A stretch of 64,000 nt of DNA from the NCBI GenBank assembly GCA_963281255.1, contig OY725489.1:1922001-1986000 (forward strand), read 5' to 3'. The notes below the pieces were generated by a model, which ran no database searches, was not told where the DNA came from, and saw only the letters and a list, made by a program, of their open reading frames with translations. Below, in pieces: positions 1 to 8,563 of the stretch. The position numbers and the translations under genes are program-made. Within the stretch, counting starts at the first letter, position 1; each line of letters begins with the position of its first letter. The DNA comes from Aphrocallistes beatrix. Its lineage: Eukaryota; Porifera; Hexactinellida; Sceptrulophora; Aphrocallistidae.

Positions 1-1296
1 ATTTAAATGATAAAAAGATACTACACCATAGTAAGCAGTTCTCAGCACCCCTCCCCTCTCGTCGTCCATCAGTCCAAACTGGTTAGCCAACTTCTTGTAT
101 TGTGCGTAGTCCTGATATCCCACCTTGTACTCCACACCGGAAGCTAGCTCTGAGTTAGCCACCTCACCCGCTGGCACGAGCTCAGCTTCTGAAATCTTCT
201 TGAAGTAGGCGCGGTCGTAGATAGGCTTGGTTAGCGATTTGATATCGAACCTCTCGAAGTTAAATGGATGCTCATTCAGCACCCAATACTGGTAGAACTT
301 GTCAAAGTAAAGTCCCCCTGACACTCCCCTCTGGACATAGAGCTTGGTTCTGGACACCTCTGGGCGGATACAGGCCCTGTTTCGCCGCACTTCGTTTCCT
401 CTCATCCAGTCGTCCCAGAAAGAAGGCGGCCACTTCACTCTCAGCTCCTCCCACACCCGTCTCGTCAGCATCCAGCCCAGCCCCGGCATGAAGTCAGTTC
501 TGTAGAAGAGTGAGTTGTCACTCACTAGTCCCTGCTTCCCGTTGTCATTCCATGCACTCACGCACCACAGGGTCTCGTCCATGTCCAGTAGCGGCCTCAT
601 GCTCTTGAAGTAGGCGAAGAAGTCGCTACTGATCATCATGTCATCTTCCAGGATAACCACACTGTCTATCTGCTCACTCGCAGCGAACACCTGGTCGATA
701 GCCCACTTGTAGTGACGTGATATCTTATAGTAGCCGACCATGTGCTGCTGCCTGGCCTCTACATCAATAGCTGATAGGTTCTTGTGCTCCAGATATGTCA
801 GATCGTCTCGGAACTCCAGGATAGCTTGTTTGGTGGCCCTCTCTCCACAGTCCTGACTCACGAACAGCGGGAATGTCTCTTTCCCCGGCGAATACTTCAA
901 CGTCTGCTGGATGATGGACTTGACTTCTACACGGCTACAAGCTATTATCAGTACAGCAATCTTATAGGAACTACCGTCTGCGTGTGGTGTTTTTTTAGTG
1001 GAAGCTGTGTCTCTCTCCACTATGTTATCTACTCCGCCCTGTGCCCTTAATGTCAGTCCGTCTAGGGCATTCTCCATCTTCCTAAGCCTCTGCTCTGTCT
1101 CTTCCAATTTCTGGTACACTTCACTTAAGTTCTTATGCAGGTTATTCTCCAGTGTATTATCGATGAAATCTAGCTTCTGTTGAATAGATTTGCCATGAAT
1201 TCTTGTTTGATGATAGGAATGTAAGAACGTCAATAGCCATAATATGAAAAATATTGCAAGAAAGAGAAGGTAGCGGAGTTGATTCGTGGAGACCAT
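1..1296 (-). CDS. MGAT1: alpha-1,3-mannosyl-glycoprotein 2-beta-N-acetylglucosaminyltransferase (GnT-I), 3' end outside window
   Basis: GnT-I adds the first GlcNAc to the alpha-1,3 arm of Man5GlcNAc2 in the medial Golgi and so opens hybrid and complex N-glycan synthesis. The minus frame is open from ATG at 1296, directly after an in-frame TAG, to the window edge: 432 codons without an intron. Residues about 7-25 form one hydrophobic segment (LRYLLFLAIFFILWLLTFL), the signal anchor of a type II Golgi protein, followed by a charged, coiled-coil-like stem to about residue 85. The catalytic domain starts near KIAVLIIACSR. It holds the family's metal-binding EDD (VVILEDDMM, about residue 215) and the conserved stretches GLGWML and FWDDWMR. 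The frame ends in GVVSFYHLN at base 1, close to the usual C-terminus, so probably only a few tens of residues are missing. Family assignment is strong. Confidence 0.93.
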   Translation of the reverse strand, partial: MVSTNQLRYLLFLAIFFILWLLTFLHSYHQTRIHGKSIQQKLDFIDNTLENNLHKNLSEVYQKLEETEQRLRKMENALDGLTLRAQGGVDNIVERDTASTKKTPHADGSSYKIAVLIIACSRVEVKSIIQQTLKYSPGKETFPLFVSQDCGERATKQAILEFRDDLTYLEHKNLSAIDVEARQQHMVGYYKISRHYKWAIDQVFAASEQIDSVVILEDDMMISSDFFAYFKSMRPLLDMDETLWCVSAWNDNGKQGLVSDNSLFYRTDFMPGLGWMLTRRVWEELRVKWPPSFWDDWMRGNEVRRNRACIRPEVSRTKLYVQRGVSGGLYFDKFYQYWVLNEHPFNFERFDIKSLTKPIYDRAYFKKISEAELVPAGEVANSELASGVEYKVGYQDYAQYKKLANQFGLMDDERGGVLRTAYYGVVSFYHLN

Positions 1297-1331
1297 CTAA
1301 ATCATTAGGATTAGTAACGATTCATTATAGT

Positions 1332-2265
1332 CAGGGTTGGAATTTAACCCGGATTAAATAGGTTTTGCCCAGCCCAGTGGGTTAAACCCGGGTAAAATCC
1401 GGGTTTAATTAGTTTAACCCGGGTTAAAACGGGTTTTATTCTCCAGAAACGGATTTTCCCAGTTATTGTCTTTGTTTTCAAATTCAACGATATAATTAAT
1501 TATATTAGCGTATTTTTTGATGAGGTGCATATCAAAATCTAGTACACTAATGAAAATCTAAAACCAATGAAAAGCAAATCACCATTCAAACTCCACTGAA
1601 CCTCTCAATTCCCTATAACAGGTTACTAATTTTGCTGGTTCTCTAAGTCTAATCTATTTCGAAGTTTGTTCTAGACTAAATTAAAAATATCCGCTCGATA
1701 GAAGCATTTATGCACCTCACCTTGGACCTTCTGCAAAAGCTTCGAACAGGATCACTGGGCCACCAACAAAACTTGCCATTATACATGTAGTAACCGCTAT
1801 GATTAGAATAGGTAAGATGAACAAACTGCTCTATATAATAGTAGTATCCTTTGATTGTTACTTAACCCTACTTGGACTTGGGGTCAAAGGTATAAATAGA
1901 AAATTCCCACTTTCATTTTCACTTTCAGTTCACTTTCAATTAACTTTCACTTTCACTTCAACATTCCAAGTCCAATTAGGGTTAAAGCACCTCAGATTGT
2001 TGTAACTTTTAAGAAATTCCATTGTTCGTACATCAGGTCTTATTAAAAACATCATTACGGAATCTTAATATAATACTTGCAGTATAAAGATTTTCAATCC
2101 AAACAATTAATATCGCTAAAATTAACTTAATTTACAAGTACATCAGAATAAAACCCACTTTAATTAACCCAGTTTAACCCACAAAAGGGGGTTTTGCCCA
2201 GCCCGGGTTTAACCCGGGTTAAATCCGGGTTTAACCCGGGGGGTGGGTTAAATTAGCCAACCCTG
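1332..2265. mobile_element. non-autonomous hAT-type element with perfect 8-bp target duplication
   Basis: The element starts CAGGGTTGG and ends CCAACCCTG. It is flanked by ATTATAGT on both sides (1324-1331 and 2266-2273). Both ends carry runs of GGGTTTAACCCGGG-type palindromic sequence (1350-1440 and 2165-2250). CAGGG termini with 8-bp duplications are typical of hAT transposons. I see no transposase frame, so it would depend on another element. A small TTAA-flanked element lies inside. Confidence 0.8.
1866..1981. mobile_element. 116-bp MITE with TTAA flanks, copy 1
   Basis: The ends are inverted (CCCTACTTGGACTTGG at left, complement CCAAGTCCAATTAGGG at right) and TTAA lies on each side (1862-1865 and 1982-1985). 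The interior is a run of TTTCACTTTC-like sequence. TTAA duplications suggest piggyBac-type mobilisation (inference). A second copy is at 13629-13748. Confidence 0.7.
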
Positions 2266-2339
2266 ATTATAGTTATAGATGAAGATCTAAGTAAATAGAT
2301 ATATTCGCTAAATGCCAACCATTATAATAATTAAGTTAT

Positions 2340-2816
2340 TCCATAGCCTATACTCTAATAATGCCTCACAGTAAAATAACCAAAGATGCGGTAATAGCCG
2401 AATGGATCAATAGACGATTAGCCTAAAATCGTTAACCATGTAGGATTGGCATTAAGAATGTATTACGTACCAGCATATATAAACATGGCATCAAAGTACG
2501 TACATATATCCGTTGTCAAAATTTCGATTAGTCATCATATCATTGCGCAACAGCTCATTTTAAGCACGATTTTGGCGATTTTCTAAGCTGTTTTAAGCCT
2601 ACTTCTAAATGTTATTAATTAATGTAGAATTTTTGTGTAGAACTAAGATTAGTACGAGTTGATTTGAAAAATATAGAATTTTTCAATTGAATGTTGTTAC
2701 ATTCCTACGTTGCTATGGTAAGGCATTTTGATCAGTTTGAGCCATATCCTGCAAACTGTAAGAACTAGGTCTTCAAATTTGATCGTATTTGATAGGCAAT
2801 TGGCTACTTCCTATTA
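2340..2816 (+). repeat. repeat family C, single arm
   Basis: This arm matches the left arm of the foldback at 27530-29240: GCCTCACAGTAA near 2362, a shared stretch ATATCCGTTGT near 2508, and CTATGG...TTGATCAGTTTGAG-like sequence to CTACTTCCTATTAA at 2816. It is diverged and lacks the second arm. It ends exactly where the gypsy pol remnant begins. It also shows the unoccupied site of the mariner-like MITE found in the other copy. Confidence 0.65.
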
Positions 2817-4056
2817 AGGCAGTGCTATCGCGTCTCAAACAAGCTGGTTTTCGTCTCAAACGACACAAATGTGCATTTTTAATCCGATCAATTGAATATC
2901 TGGGACATGTCATTGATGCTGAAGGCTTCAGACCAAGTGGCAAGAAGACTCAAGCAATACAGAACGCGCCCATCCCAAAGACCACCTCTGAATTACGGTC
3001 ATTCCTAGGGCTTATGAATTATTATGGGAAGTTCATTCCCAATCTCTCAACCTTGATGGCTCCATTACACTGGTTGTTACAGAAACATGTCAAGTGGGAT
3101 TGGGGTAGAGCCCAGGAGAACGCCTTCCGGAAGGCAAAGGGGGTGCTATCATCATCCCAGATACTCGTTCACTTTCAGCCCGATAAGGACCTCGTTGTCA
3201 TCTGTGACGCGTCACCATATGGAGTTGGAGCCGTAATGTCGCATGTTTTAGAAGATGGCACAGAGAGGCCTATCTATTACGCTTCGCGCTCACTTGCCAT
3301 CGCGGAGAAGAAATACTCACAGCTCGATAAGGAGGGTTTGGCAATTATCTTTGCAGTTAAAAGATTTCTCCAATTTCTTTATGGACGCCCCTTCTTGATC
3401 AAGTCTGACCACAAGCCACTACAATACATCTTTGGACACACGCATCCAGTCCCACCTTTAGCATCTGCAAGGCTACAGAGATGGGCCCTTATTCTTGGCG
3501 CATACGATTACAAGATTGTGTACAGACCTGGTGGGGAAATTGGCAATGCAGATGGCTTGAGTCGTCTACCCCTACCTAATTACCCGACGGATATTCCTAT
3601 TCCCGAGGAAACGATACTACTCATGAGGAACCTCGAGCTATCAGAAATTACTGCGGAGCGAATTAGCCAATGGACCAGCCGCGATCCATTGTTATCTCGG
3701 ATTCGCCGATTCTTGCATCTCGGGTGGCCACATTTGACGGACGAGGAGATTATACCTTTCCGTCGCAGAAAGGATGAGTTAAGCGTGCAAGATGGATGTA
3801 TTATGTGGGGGACTCGTGTCGTGATACCAAAGAAAGGCCAAGAATTGGTTCTTGAATTGCTCCATGAAGCACATCCAGGGATATCGCGCATGAAAAGCTT
3901 GGCACGAAGTTTCGTATGGTGGCCTGGAATGGATCAACAGCTTGAAACGAAAGTTAAGTCATGCGAGCCTTGTCAGTTATCAAAGACATTCGCCTCCTAA
4001 GGCGCCATTACATCCTTGGGAGTGGCCTGATCGTCCATGGTCGCGTATCAGTAGTG
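2817..4056 (+). pseudogene. Ty3/gypsy retrotransposon pol remnant (RT end, RNase H, integrase zinc finger)
   Basis: The open frame runs to TAA near 4000 and encodes the end of a gypsy reverse transcriptase (connection-region motifs such as EYLGHVI and RSFLGLMNYYGKFIPN). An RNase H-like domain follows (CDASPYGVGAVMSH, YASRSL, DKEGLAIIFAV, SDHKPL). Then comes the integrase HHCC finger (HEAHPGISRMKSLARSFVWWPGMD...CEPCQ). Coding sense continues in another frame to about 4056 (LHPWEWPDRPWSRI), so there is a frameshift near 3990. The catalytic RT core, protease, gag and most of the integrase core are absent, and no LTR is recognisable. The first residues of the long frame (2789-2816) come from the preceding family C repeat. 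This is a dead fragment. Confidence 0.85.
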
Positions 4057-4295
4057 TTAGACCTCATCACTACCTGCGTGGTTTCCGTAGCTTAGTACCA
4101 CCCATGGTGTTAGTCATAATAGGACTTCACTGACTCTACTTACATATTTATAGGGCAAGCTATCGCTTGTGACATATTGTATGCTTATCTTAATTTGGTA
4201 ATTCTATTACAAGCACTTAGAAAACTAAATACAGTTTGAATTGCTTTCTACCCAAATATATTACTGTTACAATAATCAAGACGAGATGTGATATA
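4057..4295. other. intergenic, no feature seen
   Basis: AT-rich sequence between the gypsy remnant and the foldback element. No gene or repeat end recognised. Confidence 0.5.
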
Positions 4296-4788
4296 GTCAG
4301 GTCAATATGATGCATGACCCCAAAAAAATTGCAAGAAATTATTTTATTGCATTTTTCCGTCGTATCATGTCTTAGGAGTAACATACTAAAAGTTTACCGA
4401 AATCGGAGTATCGGAAAGTGATTTGCCACGACCCCGGACTATAAAAATCGCCGGTTTTGAAAACAGAGTTTAACCTTTCAAATAATTGCAAATCAGCTTT
4501 TTATTGTCATATTCGTGCTCAGCATCAAATTTCCGGCAATTTGATATATATATTGACTATATTTTGAACAAAAAATTTTGGGCCCTCCCTAGCAACAGCC
4601 TAGCCTGGAGTGTAAAAATTCCGATCTCCAAATTTGGTGTAAACCATATCGAGTGACCCCTTGTTTTTCTCGGCTATGCTTGCTGAGTACGAATTTCTTT
4701 ATATAAATAGTCTAAACGTTAGTTTTAAAATATTATGGTTTGCGACTGGAGATATTCATATATTTTTAGCATAGATGGATTGATATGT

Positions 4789-5019
4789 TCACATTTCAAT
4801 ACCATCCTCGGTTTCATCATCAGATGCAATTCCTTCTTTCATATTGCCAATGTTGTTATCTTGGCATCGTCCGCATGCTTGAGAACAGTTGAGTCCTTGT
4901 TTTCTGCAGCTACATCTGAGACTACTAGAGCCTGTGGAACAGTTACAGTGAATCATTTTCAGGAGTGCCGGGTGCAGGGTGACCTCCATACCATCAGCCA
5001 TGCCCATCCACATCATCAT
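4789..5019 (-). pseudogene. inverted duplicate of the Cys-rich C-terminus of the foldback protein
   Basis: This minus-strand frame repeats the tail of the protein read on plus at 5554-5900: MIHCNCSTGSSSLRCSCRKQ, then GLNCSQACGRCQDNN, then an acidic EGIASDDETED tail. It lies in the left arm of the foldback and has no N-terminal region of its own, so it is part of the arm and not a separate gene. Confidence 0.75.
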
Positions 5020-5027
5020 CTGTCTTC

Positions 5028-5900
5028 GTGGCGGAGACTGTAGTAATAAGGAGGATTCCCTTTCTAATCAAGCCAACAAATAGCCCCTCATCCGTTGACA
5101 TTGTGAAGGCAGCAGTATCAATGGCCTCGTTCAAGACAACAACTCTCATAGGCGAGGATATATATCTATTGGTTCTGTTGCTGCAATACACTCCTAACAA
5201 CAATGCAAAGAAGATATACTTCCGCTCGGATAAAGGGAAACCAACCGTAGTGTATGACATCAAGGTGATAAAGCAGGTGCTTGGGGACGAAATCTGTCAC
5301 AGCCTGCTTTTTCTGCATGCATTCACTGGGTGTGACACCACTTCCATCATTTTCGGGCTCGGAAAGAAGTCTGCTCTGTACAAGTTCAAAGAGGATTCCA
5401 TCTTAAAAAACTATGCTTGGGTGTTTTCTGTACCAAACCAAGACCCAGTTGTGATAGAAAGCACTGGTTATAAAGTCATGATCGCGTTGTTCAATGCAAA
5501 ACCTGGGGACAGTCTTTGCGACTTGAGATACATTATCCTCTGCAAGAAAGTGAGTGCAGCCAAAAGCTTCGCTACACCCGAAAGACTGTCACCTACAGCC
5601 TCCACCACGAATTTCACTCTCTGAGGTGCTATTTCCAGGTGATGAAAGCACGGCTGATGGTATGGAGGTCACCGAATGGGGATGGAACTGCCAAAATAAC
5701 AGCTTAATCCCAGTCATGTTGGACAGTAACCCTGCACCCAAAGCACTCCTGATAATGATCCACTGGAACTGTTCCACAGGCTATAATAGTCTCAGATATA
5801 GCTGCAGAAAACAAGGACTCAACTGTTCCAAGTATGCGGACGATGCCAAGATAACAACATTGGCAATATGAAAGAAGGAATTGCATCGGATGATAAACCC
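5028..5900 (+). pseudogene. foldback-encoded protein with HAFTGCDTTS motif and Cys-rich CRC-like tail, frameshifted
   Basis: The first frame (to 5624) contains LLQYTPNNNAKKIYFRSDKG, then HAFTGCDTTSIIFGLGKKSAL. I know this arrangement from uncharacterised, transposon-like proteins repeated in many animal genomes. Sense continues one frame over from about 5590 with WGWNCQNNSLIPV and a Cys-rich tail of CXC/tesmin type (WNCSTGYNSLRYSCRKQGLN). The switch marks a frameshift, and some tail cysteines are lost (NCSKYADDAK, where the inverted copy has NCSQACGRCQ). No ATG lies at the left end of the frame, so the N-terminus is missing or spliced. Function unknown; probably the element's own recombination protein (inference). 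Confidence 0.7.
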
Positions 5901-6514
5901 GAAGAAGAAATTGAAATGTGAACATATCAATCCATCTATTTATCCATCTATGCCACCTAAATTTTCCATTCTTGTGTTTCATAGGAATTAAAGGGACAAA
6001 ACAAAAATTTATGAGTATGTTTACTGTTAAAAATATATGAATACCACCAGTCTCAAACCATAATATTTTAAAACTAACGTTTAGACTATTTATATAAAGA
6101 AATTCGTACTCAGCAAGCATAGCCGAGAAAAACAAGGGGTCACTCGATATGGTTTACACCAAATTTGGAGATCGGAATTTTTTACACTCCAGGCTATTGC
6201 TAGGGAGGGCCCAAAATTTTTTGTTCAAAATATAGTCAATATATATATCAAATTGCCGGAAATTTGATGCTGAGCACGAATATATAAAAAACTGATTTGC
6301 AATCATTTGAAAGGTTAAAGTGTTTTCAAAACCGGCGATTTTCATAGTCCGGGGTCAACGACGGGGTCGTGGCAAATCACTTTCCGATACTCCGATTTCG
6401 GTAAACTTTTAGTATGTTACTCCTAAGACATGATACAACGGAAAAAATGCAATAAAACAATTTCTTGCAATTTTTTTGGGTTGGGACTATTTGCTTCCTA
6501 TTTTGACCTGACTA

Positions 6515-7172
6515 ATAAGAGCATTTACGAGAGTTTCACAGACTCGCCTAGAGAGATACTTTCTAATACGCCGGATGTTATAGATGTAGTAGAAGCAGGA
6601 GGAGGCAACCTTGCTGACCTGAGTAGACATTGAGAGCCAAGTTCCTAGATTCCGTACTTCTTTGGAAGAAGATTCTCGACTCACCAACGTTAGGTGCTAT
6701 CAGTTTGAACCTTAGATAGTTGTTGACGAGTCCCTATTACATTTAAGGAACTCAGTCTTGGTGTCATTGATTAGCAACTTGTTGGTGAGGAGCAAAGAAC
6801 GAATCGCAGAGATGCAAGATTGGATGGCGGAGAATCTTCAGAAGAGATGGAATCGGGTTTAAAAGAAAGACAGACTTGAGTATCGTCGCCATAGCAGTGC
6901 ATGTCGGGGAGGTGGGACCTAATAAGGTCGAAAAGAGGACTGGTATAGAGGCTAAAGAGAAGCGGACCAAGACAAGAGCCCTGAGGAACTCCGTGTTCAA
7001 CCGGAATATTGGAGGAATTAGAACCCTTAATCGAGACGAATTGAGTAGAGGTAATATTCAAACCAAGACAGAGAAGAGTCACAAATGCCGAAATGAGACT
7101 GGAGACGATTGAGTAAGATGGTATGGTCGACAGTGTCGAAGGCTGAACTAAGATCAAGAAGAACCAGAAGGG
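6515..7172 (-). pseudogene. non-LTR retrotransposon reverse transcriptase remnant (CR1/L2-like)
   Basis: Read on minus, the fragment gives [19 protein letters not shown], then [20 protein letters not shown], then YGDD in place of the usual YADD. After a break come VRNLGTWLSM and YNIRRIRKYLSR. These are the RT palm motifs and following region of CR1/L2-type elements. Several frame changes are needed to read them all. Both ends are cut: the 3' side abuts the foldback end at 6512, and the 5' side abuts a second RT piece at about 7172. Confidence 0.8.
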
Positions 7173-7330
7173 ATACGTATATACTCCGGCGCAAGGGAAT
7201 GGATAGCTTTGTAAGTTATGAGGAGGACTTTGAAGAGGATGCGATGTTTAACAGGCAGCCAGTGTAGGTTGAAGAAGAGATGACGATAAGGTACGGGAGA
7301 GATTGTGGATAAGTCTGGCTGCACTGTCCT
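7173..7330 (-). pseudogene. second non-LTR retrotransposon fragment (C-terminal RT region)
   Basis: Minus-strand residues [20 protein letters not shown] and [13 protein letters not shown] are the segment that normally follows the RT domain in CR1/L2-type proteins. Here it lies upstream of the RT core in reading direction, so it cannot be collinear with it. It must be a separate truncated copy or a rearranged piece. On its far side it joins a hAT transposase relic near 7335. Confidence 0.75.
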
Positions 7331-7334
7331 GGAC

Positions 7335-7950
7335 CAGAGTTGCACGCGGGCCGACTTGAAAACAGTTTCACCCTTAGTGTCAGTTTTAAGGGATTTTGCA
7401 AAAAGCATTTCCTCATGGATAGTATCATCATTCATAAATCGGACTTATGCCATCAGAAGAGCTTCATTATCAGGAAGCGTAGATTCATCCAGCTGAAGAG
7501 AAAATTGTCTTCTTTAAAGCATTCTTACTCGTATGAGTTGCTCCTCCAAATCTACTGCCATTTCATCAATTCTTCTTTTGACTGTATTACTGCTTATAGG
7601 AATTTTCTAAATAACGTTTCTTGGATTTTCTTGCATTACTGTAGAGATAAATTCCCTCAGAACAGGAACAATCAGTGTCTCACCTATAATATGTGGCTGT
7701 AGCGTTTGAGCAATGAGGTTGGAAATCTTGTAAGAAGGAATCCATCCATCCTCCACTTTCATGTTACTCTTTTCAATGGTATTTTTAAGCGTGTTTCTAC
7801 CTTGAAATTGATCACGGAGACTTTTAAAGAAAGTTAAGGGGAACCTTTTTAGTCAGGATGCTTCCTTTGAAGGTGATCCTGCATTCTTGATGGTTTCATA
7901 GATTCATTAGAGAACGTCTGAGAACACAAGAGACAAATTGGCAACTGTTC
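7335..7950 (-). pseudogene. hAT transposase relic with BED-type finger (ZBED5/SCAND3-like)
   Basis: Reading the minus strand through stops and frame changes gives a BED-finger-like start (PICLLCSQTFSNESMKPS, then QDHLQRKHPD). It continues with YKISNLIAQTLQPHIIGETL, TVKRRIDEMAVDLEEQL, FSLQLDESTLPDNEALL and VRFMNDDTIHEEMLF. This order matches the N-terminal half of ZBED5/SCAND3-type hAT-derived proteins, including the LDEST acidic residue. The C-terminal half and the dimerisation domain are missing. Confidence 0.7.
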
Positions 7951-8563
7951 ATCGTATGGAGCAGTGACAAATCAGTATAATAAATAGTAGTCGACAGAAT
8001 ACTGACGACATTTCTTTTTTGGGATCATATTCGTTTTCGAAGCTTTTTCAAAGTTTGATTCGTAACAGGCAGGGGTTTATCTAGGTGCTCGTCTAGTCCG
8101 AAATTAAATAGTGTCCCTACACGTCGATTTTATTGTATATTAATTGAATTAAAGACAATGCTATATTATATTGAGGGCGTGAATATAATTACAAACAAAA
8201 CCTGAATCATTACAAGCGATGTGTGAAATCTCAATTTGAATCCCTATATACTTTCTAAAGAATACAGAGGGAACAATCTATTCTATATTATTAAAAGTTG
8301 TTTTTCAAAATCGCTCCCCTCGAGAACTTTTCGCTCCCCTTCAAGCATAAACACAAAAATTCGCCCCCAAGGGGACGATATTGCTCCCGTTGGGAACCAC
8401 TGTGGTATAGACGATAGTGACTAGTCTAGAATATATAACAAATTTTTGCTTTGTCTGAGGGAGTATACAGAATTAAATTTCTTATCTATACTCTATATAT
8501 ATACAGTATCTACAATAATGAATTGATTCCAGAGGTGGTGGAATTAAAATATTATTTTTGGAG
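7951..8563. other. intergenic, possible hAT terminus
   Basis: AT-rich. At 8390-8403 the sequence reads TTGGGAACCACTG, which looks like a common hAT right end, but no matching left end was found. Repeated short CGCTCCCCT motifs occur at 8310-8340. Confidence 0.35.

Larger units (their letters stand above)
4296..6512. mobile_element. foldback transposon B1, TA target duplication, arms about 0.7-0.85 kb
   Basis: The outer ends are GTCAGGTCAA (4296) and its complement TTGACCTGAC (ending 6512), with TA on each side. The left arm, about 4296-5010, is an inverted diverged copy of about 5650-6512. It includes the shared stretches ACTAAAAGTTTACCGAAATC, GCCGGTTTTGAAAAC and GAAATTTGATGCTGAGCACG in complement. 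Because the arms include the 3' end of the encoded gene, its Cys-rich C-terminus exists twice, once per strand. A second copy is at 36446-38197 and a fragment at 31526-31615. The superfamily is not assigned. Confidence 0.8.

Noticed and set aside
2789..2816. Start of the gypsy reading frame at 2789
   Set aside because: Opens at TTG in repeat family C sequence; the pol similarity starts only at about 2817.
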